A stretch of DNA of 64,000 bases from Vanessa cardui (lineage: Eukaryota; Arthropoda; Insecta; Lepidoptera; Nymphalidae). The translations under genes were made by a program, and so were the position numbers. Below the pieces are notes generated by a model. It was not told the origin of the DNA and ran no database searches. It saw nothing but the letters and a program-made list of their open reading frames with translations. The DNA lies in contig NC_061124.1 of the NCBI RefSeq assembly GCF_905220365.1, positions 11,906,501 to 11,970,500 on the forward strand, written 5' to 3'. This document shows positions 20,805 through 31,088 of the stretch, piece after piece. How positions within the stretch are numbered: the stretch's first letter is position 1; each line of letters opens with the position of its first letter.

Positions 20805-21630
20805 TATGTCTTGTGTATTGTCTCCCTTGAGATTTGCGTCATTATCTATATATGTATATATATATATATATCCTGAATGACTGATTTATAATTGGCGAGT
20901 ATAAACTATTAAAGTTTGGGTATTTCTTTTCGCATATTATAAATAGTTTAAAACGTCTTTTTTCATTGTAAATGTTGGGGTAAGAAGGTTCCAGAGTGGA
21001 AATCGCGAATCGGGTAGAGTGTTTGCCCTGTTGTAATATGGAGATACACAAACCATCAGATTTACAGCAAACACCTCTCAGCTCAATAAAACTGACTGAC
21101 CGCAAACAGCTTGGCTCCCTCTTATATCGTGGTCTCGTCTACATCAGCCTCAACGCCCTCGTGTGTGTGTTGTACGCACACTAAAAACTAGATACTTAAC
21201 ACATACATACATAAATAATCATCAATTTTGATATGTCATCAGTTTGGCAAATATGATCAGTTATCACTTTCATTTTCCGTATAATACAAAGGGGTCTACT
21301 AGAAAAAAAACATTAATAAATATTAATATATATTTTTTTATACCTAGTAGTTTCGCTCGCGAAACTACGACGTGTGTAGTGTTAGTTTTATTACTAAATA
21401 AAACTTTAAAACAAAGATGGTTCTCATGATGTTATAACTCTATAAGATTTTCTATTGTTTTTATTCTAAAAATATTCTCAAAATGTGCTTTGTTTTTTTT
21501 TCTTCTACGTGTATATTTTCTTTTAAATGTTATTATGAATACAGAACAAAGAAAAGAGACGAGTGAAGTGCTCTACAAAGGTGGAGTTTTCGAATTAGTT
21601 GCACATTTTAAATTATATTGTTGACTAGCT
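20805..21630. other. Unassigned sequence with small hairpin
   Basis: A TA-rich microsatellite lies at 20845-20872 and a 10-bp perfect inverted repeat GTAGTTTCGC/GCGAAACTAC at 21347-21368. No gene supported. Confidence 0.35.
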
Positions 21631-21631
21631 G

Positions 21632-21785
21632 TTCCGTGACTTTGCGCGCGTTTCATTTTAATAGAAAGGTTATTATTGTAGCCTAAGTTACCTCATACCA
21701 GTCACCTATCTTCCAGTAAAAAACCTGTCAAAATCGGTCCAGAATTTCCAGAGATTAGCTGGAACAGCTTACTTGAAACATTTAG
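21632..21785 (-). mobile_element. Helitron-like fragment
   Basis: On + it begins ACTAGCTGTTCCGTGACTTT, GCGCGCGTTTCATTTTAAT and runs to GTCAAAATCGGTCCAGAATT and AGAGATTAGCTGG. Minus-strand 3' CTAG with a preceding GC-rich segment fits the Helitron-like pattern, but the other end is missing. Confidence 0.4.
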
Positions 21786-21910
21786 AAAGATTTCTGACTT
21801 GGGTATTTTCTCAAAGCTATTCATCTAAGATATTATATGGTTTCGTTGTGGTGGTTCACTAGGTTTGTCTTTTGAATGGACTTTAAGTTGCGTCATACTT
21901 GTTCGTCTAC

Positions 21911-22132
21911 CAAAAAGTTTCTTTAGATAATTATTTATTTATATGACATAATAATTGGAAAAAATAAATAACAAATTTTGATGCCAAATGTAAATGACAT
22001 TATAAATATTAATTTATAATTTAACAAAAAGTTTATTTCCATAATTATTTATTTATGTGACTTATTAATTGAAAAAAAGAAATAACAAATTTTGATGCCA
22101 AATGTAAATATTATAAATATTAATTTATAAAA
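21911..22132 (+). repeat. Tandem duplication, period about 114 bp
   Basis: Two consecutive units (21911-22024 and 22025-22132) share CAAAAAGTTT, ATAATTATTTATTTAT, AATAACAAATTTTGATGCC, AAATGTAAAT and ATTATAAATATTAATTTATA. They differ by several substitutions and small deletions, so the duplication is not recent. Not seen elsewhere in the window. Confidence 0.8.
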
Positions 22133-22134
22133 TA

Positions 22135-22780
22135 TATAATCTTACCCAACTTTATAGTTTACTCGTGTTCCAAATAATGTATCTGTTTCCATGTAACGCC
22201 GAGGTAAGCATTGACTTGTCAAAAAAATCTGAACTAAATTTATACGGAATACTAAGTATGGTATAATAAAATACTTTTATTATCTTCATTAAGAGCACGC
22301 ACCAACGTTCTTGATTAACTAATTGGATTTATTTACTAGAGATAATCTCAATCGTCCATCAGGTATTATGATATATCATGATTAACACTATGATTTTTTT
22401 TCTTGAATTTTTAGTTCTGGAATTTAAGTGTTATAAATGCATATGTGAGTTTGACTGTCATGATTTAATGTCTGAACTACTCAAACGAGTTACGACATTT
22501 TGATTATAATTACGTCACACGCGAAGCCGCTAACTTGTACATAAACAGGACCAAGATACAGGGGTTTTATATTCAAGCAATATATAACTTCATATACAAA
22601 GCTACGTGAAGCTCCATCTTAATGGAATAAAGTTTAAATCAATAAAACTGATTTAGTTATTATCAAGAAATCAAAAAAAAAAACGAATGAAAAATAACGC
22701 GTTGAGCATATAAGCTTTTTTTTAAGTCGCGAATAATTAAATGATTAATAAAATATTACAGACTATTTGTCAAAAGTAGA
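22135..22780. other. Unassigned A+T-rich sequence
   Basis: ACACGCGAAGCCGCTAAC near 22517 resembles the GC-rich end of Helitron-like repeats, with no other recognisable part. No gene. Confidence 0.3.
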
Positions 22781-22851
22781 GCTGAGATTGCCCAGTGGTT
22801 AGAACGCGTGCATCTTAACCGATGATTGCGGTTTCAAGCCCAGGTAAGCAC

Positions 22852-22853
<2 letters not shown>

Positions 22854-22913
<60 letters not shown>
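22854..22913. repeat. (TA)n microsatellite inside an S1 SINE
   Basis: About 30 uninterrupted TA units directly following CACCAC. Other S1 copies have only four to five TA units at this point, so the SINE supplied the seed. Confidence 0.97.
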
Positions 22914-22915
<2 letters not shown>

Positions 22916-22983
22916 TCTCGTGCTCGGCGGTGGAGGAAAACATCGTGAGTAAATCTGCATGTGTGTAATTTCATCGCAATTCT

Positions 22984-23049
22984 GCCGCTTTGGATGTGTC
23001 CCAAACCCTCTCCTCTAAGGAGAGGGTTTGGGACAAATTCCAAAGCGGC
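22984..23049. repeat. Near-perfect hairpin within an S1 SINE
   Basis: Outer stem GCCGCTTTGGA/TCCAAAGCGGC (22984-22994, 23039-23049) and inner stem GTCCCAAACCCTCTCCT/AGGAGAGGGTTTGGGAC (22998-23014, 23018-23034) around a 3-nt loop. Confidence 0.97.
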
Positions 23050-23114
23050 CGAGGAGGCCGTATCCCCCAGGAGTGGAAAATTTACAGGCGTAACAACCTG
23101 TAAATTTACTTTAC

Positions 23115-24325
23115 TTTCTAAAGTTGATCATAAAAGAGAAAGCTTCTTTCGTACTCGTCAAATTCGATTTGTCGTGAAAGAGAAACAAAACTTCGTCATT
23201 TTTATCCGACTATTTAAAAAAAATAGGTTATCAATTCGATATGTATGTAACATTGAATGAATAATATTTGAGTATGATGATATATGAAGTTTCAAAGCAC
23301 GTGTGATTAATTTGTATGATTAATTGTAATTAAGTTTGTATTTTTGTCCATGAATTTATCTAAAATTTAAAGTCGTATCGTACCAGATGATCATTTTTAA
23401 TTTAAGCTAGGATTATTTCAACTTGGGAACAGTGTAAGTTTCATTAAAATCAGTGCAGTTTTTTCAGAGATATAGGTAAAATATTTTTATTTTTATTTCA
23501 GTGATTGTTTTTTTATTTAATTTCATGTCGGTTTATTTTTTTTATAAACTATTGTAATTATGAAAATTTTAATATTAGTAAAGATACAAAAAATTCCCCT
23601 TTTAATATTCAGTAAAAGTAATTTAGTTGTTAATTAATATTAATAATTAAAGTCTAATCATGAGATATTGAACGTAAAGTACGTTTTAACAAAAGTTCAA
23701 AGACCCTTTTCTTTACTTAAGGGAGTCCGTTTTATACTTTCCCCTATTTTCTTCCCCTTTGTTTATCTTCGCCACTGAATAACGGATCGATTACGAAATC
23801 GTTCAAGTATTAACGTCTTGTGTCAGAACATTCGATAGCTCTCTTTCAAATATAAAATATATAAACAAAGTCTTATATTACAGGCGTTAATTAGCTTTCA
23901 AGACATTTATTTTTATTTTATGTTTGTGAGGTTCTATATATGCATTACCTTTAGTTCTTGGGATTTTCAGTAAAGTAAATCTTAGGTACTCAAGTTACTG
24001 TATATAAGAATGAAATGGTGACAATATATATATATACATGTATATATATATGTATGTATATACGAGGAGGAGTACCTAATAGGCTATAAATACTATATAC
24101 TATAGGCGGTAATACATCCTTTCAATACATCCTTTTTGTGGTACGGTATTTTTAATTTGGCCCATTAAACATTTTAAAGCTTCTCATGCCCAAAAAATCT
24201 TGGTCAATGAGGCACATTATTCAATAAAATATTATATTTATGATAAAAAATCGTGGACTTAATTTTTGTTCATTTCTAGGCAGGTAAATATATTTTAACT
24301 GTACTTAATTGACATATTTCGTAAT
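23115..24325. other. Unassigned A+T-rich sequence
   Basis: Around 23380-23480, 'GTTTCATTAAAATCAGTGCA' and TTCAGAGATATAGG look like a Helitron-like interior without ends. The rest, including a TATATACATGTATATATA run near 24030, is unassigned. Confidence 0.35.
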
Positions 24326-24329
24326 TGGA

Positions 24330-24366
24330 ATGGTGGAAAAGAGTGACTACTGAATTTCTTGCCGGT
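24330..24366 (+). repeat. LT LINE tail fragment
   Basis: GGAAAAGAGTGACTACTGAA followed by TTTCTTGCCGGTTCTTCACG is the plus-strand form of the LT block. Confidence 0.5.
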
Positions 24367-24369
24367 TCT

Positions 24370-25210
24370 TCACGTTAATAACACTGTATAGAAATATAGG
24401 ATTTGGGATGCTAATATTCCTGTGCATTGGAAACTCTCCTGTGGGTACATTGTGACACAAAAAAATAACTATTAATCTATTATACATACAATGTACCAAA
24501 TAAATGGACCACACATGTGAAAATCTATGTTTATTATATTAAATCGATTTACGTATATGTATTTAAGAAAATAATCTGTCTTCGGATGCGTCAGATAAAT
24601 GATTAAACATAGGAGAATATTGAGGAAATAGAGTATGCATTAGTATTTACGCATACACTTTGAACCAGCCACAATTGTCTAGCCACTGAGATAGACTGAA
24701 ATCGGTCAGGGCCTCTGAGACTCACCTAATGTATCTTATGAATACAATATAAATGGAACGTACACCTATGGTATCGACATATCATTTGACATTAACAGAA
24801 GCACACTTTATATATTCTTTATTTTATAAAATAAGTAGGCAAATAACCAAAAATATGTTATGTTGCTTGTACCTGTACAAAGTGCCTGTACAGTGCTTAG
24901 TATTGCTTTTTGGTGGTAGATGTTTTGATGAAGAGGTGGTAGCCACCTAGATGGGCCTATTAATTACATATAAGGCTATTTTAAAAGTAACATCAGAAGT
25001 ACTATCCTATTAAAACATGGCTGTTTTTTGTGTAATTCAGTAAAAGCCTTTGAACATGATATGACATTTGTAATTTTATATCAAGCGTTTTTAGTAAAGG
25101 ATTTTAGATAAAAAATGATTATATGATAATTTAAAGTAAAACAGTAGCGGCAATGTGTAACCGGATCTTACTACCTAAATAACATTGTATTTCTTAATTT
25201 TTTATTTACA
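24370..25210. other. Unassigned; REP relic near the end of the first half
   Basis: At 24865-24955, CTTGTACCTGTACAAAGTGC, GTGCTTAGTATTGCTTTTTG and GGTGGTAGCCACCTAGATGG look like a diverged minus-strand REP. Otherwise nothing recognised. Confidence 0.35.
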
Positions 25211-25215
25211 TAAGT

Positions 25216-25410
25216 TTTAATAACATTAAATGCTTAAATATATACAAATATGAACTAAAACTAGTTACTGTATAAATCTTAATCGCTTGGAATGGTGGCA
25301 AGAATGCTAGCAGCATTTCCCCGTTGAATCGCAATTCCGATCCTCTGGGCAAAAACGCAGCAGCCCTCCTGACCGGTCGAAGCAATGAGGCGAGGTGTTA
25401 TACTGTTGAT
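25216..25410 (-). mobile_element. LC LINE 3' end with conserved C-terminal frame
   Basis: Translated on the minus strand the 25310-25400 part reads 'TPRLIASTG...FAQRIGIAIQRGNAA' and continues SILATIP to a stop. The copy at 62055-62290 keeps the same frame. Downstream on minus lies a short 3' UTR ending in an A/T-rich tail. A conserved frame followed by a UTR at a shared end indicates a LINE ORF2 C-terminus; the clade is not resolved. Confidence 0.5.
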
Positions 25411-25524
25411 GAAAAAATCTTTATTATTATTTCTTAATTAGTAAATAATTAATTGGTTTTATTTTCAGAAGAGATAGCAGTTTTATTTTAAGAGACATAT
25501 TTTCTATATACTGAATTATATTTA

Positions 25525-25672
25525 ACTAGTAGTCACTCGCATTTTAGGTTGTTCGTTGTCATGTGTTAGGCAAAAAGTAGCCTATGTCCTTTTTTAGAGT
25601 TCAAGTTCGCTTCATACCAAATTTCATCGAAATCGCTTCAGCGGCCGTGTAAGAGTGACAGACAGACAGAGT
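25525..25672 (-). mobile_element. HL1 Helitron-like element
   Basis: On +: ACTAGTAGTCACTCGCATTT, GTCATGTGTTAGGC, AAAAAGTAGCCTATGTCCTT, CATACCAAATTTCATCGAAA and GTGACAGACAGACAGAGTTA. It provides the uninterrupted 'empty-site' version of the HL1 T-run. CTAG at the end of the minus-strand copy fits a Helitron-like 3' terminus. Confidence 0.6.
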
Positions 25673-25673
25673 T

Positions 25674-25960
25674 ACTTTTTTATGTTATAGGTTGGTGGAC
25701 GAGCATATGAGCCACCTGATAGTAAGTGTCACCATCACCCACAGACAATGACGCTGTAAGAATATATGAACTATTCCTTAAATCGTCAATGTGCCACCAA
25801 CCTTGAGAACTAAGATTTTATGCCCCTTGTGCCTGTAGTTACACTGGCTCACACACCCTTCAAACCGGAACACAACAATACTGAGTACTGCTATTTGGCG
25901 GTACAATAACTGATGAGTGGGTGGTACCTACCCAGACGGGCTTGCACGAAGCCACTAAGT
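25674..25960 (-). repeat. REP repeat, full length
   Basis: TTTTTTATGTTATAGGTTGG, GCATATGAGCCACCTGATAG, GCCACCAACCTTGAGAACTA, CAAACCGGAACACAACAATA, GTGGTACCTACCCAGACGGG and TTGCACGAAGCC. It directly abuts the HL1 element. Confidence 0.85.
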
Positions 25961-25964
25961 ACTT

Positions 25965-26335
25965 TCACATTAATAATATTAAAATTATAGATAATTATAG
26001 ATTTAAAATCAATCAGAATTAGCTTTAGCTTTAGCTTAAAGGTAAAATTGTTGGCTTATGCACAAAGGATATCGGTCAAGTGAAAATTACAGCGTTCTGA
26101 TTGCTTAGCTGCTTAAAGATATAGCAAGAGGCTGCTTTCACGTCTAAGCCTTGCTTGTTCGCGTCGTAATTAATTCATAGATCTGAACGAGATCGTGAGT
26201 TACAAAGATCAAAGTTTAATATTAAAAAATTGACAAGATGCATAAGCAAGATTTATTGATGACCTCTTTATTAGTAAGATTATATCACAATGTTCATTTA
26301 TCCACTAAACTGCACTGGATCACGCTGGATGAGAA
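25965..26335. other. Unassigned sequence
   Basis: No family or gene recognised. Confidence 0.35.
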
Positions 26336-26339
26336 GATT

Positions 26340-26502
26340 TTTATTTATTTTCCTAACAGATCATGATTATTTGCTTTACCGCCAAGCGCGACTATTATTA
26401 CAAACTAAGCAAATGAAAATTCAGTTGTGCTTACTTGGGTTTGAACTCGCAATCATCGGGTAAGATGTAAACGTGCTGTCTACTATTTTATCTGGGCTCT
26501 TT
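26340..26502 (-). mobile_element. S1 SINE, 5' half only, diverged
   Basis: On +: TTTACCGCCAAGCGCGAC, AATTCAGTTGTGCTTACTTG, GGGTTTGAACTCGCAATCAT, CGGGTAAGATGTAAACGTGC and TTATCTGGGCTC. This is the reversed head of S1 with B box GAGTTCAAACCC; the 3' half is missing. Confidence 0.65.
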
Positions 26503-26504
26503 AT

Positions 26505-27375
26505 CGAACCAATTTGGGCGTGGCACAAATCTGATACAACTTACAATTAAATTTGTGTGCTAGCTCGTTGAAACCTATTAGCAAGGTCTGGCAGACCTGC
26601 CTAGATCCTGCCTATTTATTTATGTAGACACATTCTCTTGAATATCAGTTTACGATATGCTTTGATATGCTCGACTCTCTAGTGGCGACGTACGATAATG
26701 GTATATAAACCTTCAAAACACATGTTCCAACTTTTATGGTGACGAATCAATTAATCTCGAAGAGATATACATCTGTTTTCATTGCCTCAGAAGTGTCTTA
26801 TGTCTTACATGTTCTCTTAATGGCAGTTTGGCGTATAAACCTTCGTTATCAGTGTCTCCTTACAAGATTTATTAAACGGAGAGTTATTTAGCTTTGTTGC
26901 TTTGTAAGGAAAATAATTAGCATCTGTGCGTATTTTCAGTAGAAGCACTTTTTTTGAATAAACATTTTTTGATACCTCGAATTTATACATTTATATTAAT
27001 ATATAATAATAATATATCAATTATAATACCATTTTTAATCGAAAAAATTGTTTTTTTTTTCTGCAACAAGGAGACTACGTAGTACTTGAATACAAGAATA
27101 TACTTCTAATTAGATAATAGGGTCCAGAGATATGTCTCAATAGATATGTCTCAAAAAAAAGTCAATGTTATTTAACCGCTTATTTTACAGCGAATTTTTG
27201 GTTACGCGAAATCTGTAATCGCCATATCTAAAGTATTCGTCCGAATGTTACAGTGTAAGAAACAATTTTAATCTTAATTAAATGCTCATGGTAACTAGCA
27301 TATTTATTTGTATAAGAATTAATAATTATTCTGAGAAAATGTCCTTGTAAATGACCTTGTTATTTTAATATTTTA
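26505..27375. other. Unassigned A+T-rich sequence
   Basis: No family or gene recognised. Confidence 0.35.
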
Positions 27376-27379
27376 TATA

Positions 27380-27560
27380 AAATTATTAACAGTAAGTCCT
27401 TAAAATACAAATATGAATTAAAAATAATTACCGTATAAATCTCGATCGCGTGGAATGGTGGCAAGAATGCTAACAGCATTTAACCGTTGAAACGAAATTC
27501 CGATTCTCTGGACTAAAAACTAACCATACCCTGTCGGTGGAGACAAGGTAGATTGTTATT
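27380..27560 (-). mobile_element. LC LINE 3' end, frame broken
   Basis: GGAATGGTGGCAAGAATGCT, AACAGCATTTAACCGTTGAA and CGATTCTCTGGACTAAAAAC match the LC copies at 25216 and 62055, but a premature stop and deletions break the C-terminal frame. Confidence 0.5.
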
Positions 27561-27564
27561 CTTT

Positions 27565-27735
27565 TAACGAAGCCTTTTGCACCACTACTTTAAGGGCCAA
27601 GTGTTTAAGGTAATAAAAATAATTAAATAAGTAATTTGATAATTACTTATTTAATATATATATACCAAAATAAGTAATTTGACTTCTATAGAAAATAAAT
27701 AATGACCCTTGGAAGAAAAACTCCATTTTTTATTT
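27565..27735. repeat. Hairpin in A+T-rich spacer
   Basis: TTAAATAAGTAATT at 27623-27636 and AATTACTTATTTAA at 27641-27654 form a perfect 14-bp stem with a 4-nt loop. AAAATAAGTAATTTGA recurs near 27667. Confidence 0.8.
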
Positions 27736-27737
27736 TT

Positions 27738-28035
27738 CAATGATAACAAACCGAGATGGCCCAGTGGTTAGAACGCGTGCATCTCAACCGATGATTTCGG
27801 GTTCAAACCCAGGCAAGCACCACTATATATATGTGCTTAATTTGTGTTTATTATTCATCTCATGCTCGGTGGTGAAGGAAAACATCGTGAGGAAACCTGC
27901 ATGTGTCTAGTTTCATTGAAATTCTGCCACATATGCATTCCACCGACCCACATTGGAACTGCGTGTTGGAATATGTTCCAAGCCCTCTCCAGCCCAGCAG
28001 TCGCAAATTTACAGGCTGTTACAATGATAACAAAC
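27738..28035 (+). mobile_element. S1 SINE with perfect 14-bp TSD
   Basis: The SINE lies between 27750 and 28021: CCGAGATGGCCCAGTGGTTA, B box GGTTCAAACCC, CACCACTATATATATGTGC, CTCATGCTCGGTGGTGAAGG, GAGGAAACCTGCATGTG and TTTACAGGCTGTTA. CAATGATAACAAAC at 27738-27751 is repeated exactly at 28022-28035. The CTCCTTAATGGGAGAGGAGG section is deleted. Confidence 0.92.
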
Positions 28036-28324
28036 AGTTTATAAACCTTAATTATTAACCGCAAGTAAATAGAATATTGACTAATAAAGTTTGATTGATT
28101 GTAACATTGATTTGTTCAACATAAAGAAGCTAAACCAACAACGAATCTAAAATAAACAATGAAATGAAGATAACATGAAACAAAAAACAAACAGAATCTT
28201 GCTAAATACATAAAATCGAGTTAAACAAATTAATTGAAAATTTTGAATTTGAAATCAGTTGGCTTAAAATATTTATCAAAGTTAAATACATCTATTGCGG
28301 ATTTATTTTGTCTTTTGAAAAATG

Positions 28325-28552
28325 TTTTATGGCACCACTGCTCATATACAATAGCACTGTGAGAAATATTCATCATTCCTCACATCGTTATTCTGCCACC
28401 AACCTTGGGAATAAGTGTCCCTTGTGCCTGTAGATGCATTGGCTCACTTACCCTTCAAACAAGAATAAAACAATACTGAGTACTATTTAATTGTTTAGTG
28501 AATAAGTGGGTGGTACCTACCCAGTCCATGCACAAAGCCCAACCAAGTAAAT
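28325..28552 (-). repeat. REP repeat, 3' end truncated
   Basis: GGCACCACTGCTCATATACA, CTGTGAGAAATATTCATCAT, GCCACCAACCTTGGGAATAA, ACTTACCCTTCAAACAAGAA, GGGTGGTACCTACCCAGTCC and CACAAAGCCCAACCAAG. Confidence 0.75.
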
Positions 28553-28559
28553 AACTACA

Positions 28560-29245
28560 TTTTGGTTAAAAAATATTTTGAATTTTAGCTTTGGTTAAGT
28601 AAGTTTACAACAGTTTGGGGGCAATATTGTCAGTTTTGGCATTTTGTACAGTGTGTTTACGAATTGAATTTAAATATGAATATCAATTTTGTAAATCCTT
28701 TAGCATTATTTTTAGTAAAGAAAATATTTCGTAATATGGCGAAACATTATTTAATCATTTGTTTTGTATATTTTAAGGGAGGTTGTGTATGTAGTAAAAT
28801 TTTTAAATAACAAAAGCTGTATAAGATATAAAATTCCAAATTAGACTATTATATAATTCAATGAAAATATATCTCTTTTTTTTTAATATTTCAGCGTTAA
28901 TTCTACTCGCCTTTGTCATAACGAAGAATATGACGTACTAGGCAGCCTGGCTTACGAGCTAATTCCATTAATTAATCACCCACGCTAAGGGGTGACATCG
29001 GTTAATATGACCTACATTATAGGATTTATTGATGGCATTCATAGTGGAATCAGGTTATGCGTAAAGACAAATTCCATTTGCACTAATTAAAATTGGAAAG
29101 TTATTTTTAAACTAAGTGAATATTATGTATTATTACGTTTTACATTCGTTTTACGTGGTTTTGGTTAAATAATATACAATGTCGAAATGTCAAAAAGTTT
29201 AATAAGGATTTTTTTTATCGTATGTACGTACTAGCGACATCAGTA
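28560..29245. other. Unassigned sequence
   Basis: No family recognised. 28895-29060 is somewhat less A+T-rich (GACGTACTAGGCAGCCTGGC) but shows no coding pattern. Confidence 0.35.
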
Positions 29246-29410
29246 TGACGTAAAATCAAAATAATCAAAATAAACTTTATTCAAGTGGGCTTTTACAAGC
29301 ACCTTTGAATCGTTATTTAACAATTAAGTGAAGCTACCACCGGTTAGGAAAGTAGATTCTACCGAGAAGAACCAGCAAGAAACTCAGTAGTTACTCTTTT
29401 TCAACATATA

Positions 29411-30010
29411 ATAAATAAAATTTTAACAAAAAGAAAAACCGACTTCAAACAAAACAATATTTTAAAACAAATGAATATGCACGAAAAAGTAATAAAAATA
29501 ATTGCGTATTCAACATATTTTTTAGAGTCTTCCTAAGTTAAATGAAATGAAAAATATTAGACTACTTAAAAGTCGATTAACGATTATATCATGTAGTTAT
29601 AGTTATTGGTATATTTGGAGCCGGTGTCAGCCACGGTGCCCTTGCCCCAACAATCAAAAGAAAGAAGCGATGCGAGCCCCTTGATTGATCCAGTATATTA
29701 TTGTGTAAAAGGTCATTTGTAAAAAACATATTTGTCAAAGTATTCTCGTATTGTTTTTTGATAGATATACTGTAGGGTTTTATTGGCTGACACCGACTCC
29801 AAATATAACAATAATTATAACTACATGATATAATCGTTAATCGACTTTTAAGTAGTCTAATATTTTTCATTTCATTTAACTTAGGAAGACTCTAAAAAAT
29901 ATGTTGAATACGCAATTATTTTTATTACTTTTTCGTGCATATTCATTTGTTTTAAAATATTGTTTTGTTTGAAGTCGGTTTTTCTTTTTGTTAAAATTTT
30001 ATTTATTTTT
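29411..30010. repeat. FB B module (palindrome)
   Basis: Arms 29420-29620 and 29795-30003 are reverse complements: AAAACCGACTTCAAAC, ATGAATATGCACGAAAAAGT, AGACTACTTAAAAGTCGATT and ATGTAGTTATAGTTATT recur inverted. The centre of ~170 bp (GTGCCCTTGCCCCAACAATC, CCCCTTGATTGATCCAG) is not palindromic and gives the module an orientation. Confidence 0.9.
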
Positions 30011-30349
30011 TGATTTTAAGTGAAGCTGATGTTGACTAACTAATTTTTTTTAATATGGATAGATTAAACGTTCCGTTTATATGAGTCAGAAACTACTTCG
30101 AGGACAATTTCAAAGGAAACTTGCGAATAAAGCAAAAATAGACTTTCGAAAATGCGGATTTAATACGTCACGCGGCGTAAACTACAAGGATCCCTCGAAA
30201 GAGCTGTAATCGAACTCAGCAAAAAAACTTTGAAAAAGATCAACTATATTTCGTACATCATATGACATCACATCACATACACAAAATTTGATTAAAGATA
30301 GTAAGAAATTCTGCCCCATATCGCACCCTAATCGCGAGCCGTATAGGAG

Positions 30350-30607
30350 TTCCATCACTACATAGTATAAAACAAAGTCGCTTTCTCTGTCCCTATATCT
30401 TTAAATCTACGCAACGGATTTTGATGCGGTTTTTTTTAAAAGATAGTGTGATTCAAGGGGAAGGTTTGTGTATATAAAACATGAACAATATAGTAAAGAA
30501 ACACTGATAATTTTAGAAGTTTGCGATGTGATGTCGTATATAAACAAATTCTGTAGTATATTTAGTATCAGTATTGCACCCGTGCGAAGCCGGGGTCAGT
30601 AGCTAGT
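30350..30607 (+). mobile_element. HL2 element carried inside the FB A module
   Basis: TCCATCACTACATAGTATAA, GTCGCTTTCTCTGTCCCTAT, CTACGCAACGGATTTTGATG, GATAGTGTGATTCAAGGGG, TTAGTATCAGTATTGCACCC and GTGCGAAGCCGG, ending near GTAGCTAG. It is at the same internal site in the A modules at 44704-44960 and 46187-46440, so it was captured before those copies spread. Confidence 0.75.
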
Positions 30608-31053
30608 TGATTATAATATTCGACTATGATAATTACATAAACATAATCACATTACGGAAGGTGACTCAAATATCCAAATAACCTATAAATAAAAGATTCG
30701 ACCGAGTATCGCTAACGTGCTCCTCAGAATTGTTCCGTTCCCTTCCGTTCCATTACTTTGTCATGGATCCTGTGCTCAGAACCTTACCAAACTTTCACCA
30801 AAGTACCCTTGAAGTATATATTTTATAATAAAAAAAGAATTATCAAAATTGGTTAACGTGATTTTCAGTTATTCACCTATTTGTCGCGCATATACATAAT
30901 GCTAATTTAAGACTTATGTCGTTTTCACATGGATACCATCATCGGAAAAAAAAAATAAATGTCCCACAGGGACCCCACGGGAAGCACTACCTTTCAAACA
31001 AAAAAAAAATTATCAAAATCGGTCCACCCAGTGAAAAGTTATGAGGTAACAAA

Positions 31054-31088
<35 letters not shown>

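Larger units (their letters stand above)
22785..23112 (+). mobile_element. S1 SINE with TA expansion and inverted 3' part
   Basis: Head GCTGAGATTGCCCAGTGG, B-box region GGTTTCAAGCCC (diverged), CACCACTATATA, then a long pure TA run where other copies read TATATATGTGCTTAATTTG, then CTCGTGCTCGGCGGTGG and AATCTGCATGTG. The 3' part is rearranged into a hairpin (22984-23049) before CCAGGAGTGGAAAATTTACA. Confidence 0.85.

Noticed and set aside
22840..22915. TA run as a telomere- or centromere-type satellite
   Set aside because: It is a single-locus dinucleotide expansion within a SINE, with SINE sequence on both sides.
29589..29870. 93-codon frame found in two nearly identical copies (29589-29870 minus, 47096-47377 plus)
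   Set aside because: The frames lie across the palindromic B module of FB and read straight through its arms. Identity reflects the repeat, and the composition and lack of any domain argue against a protein.
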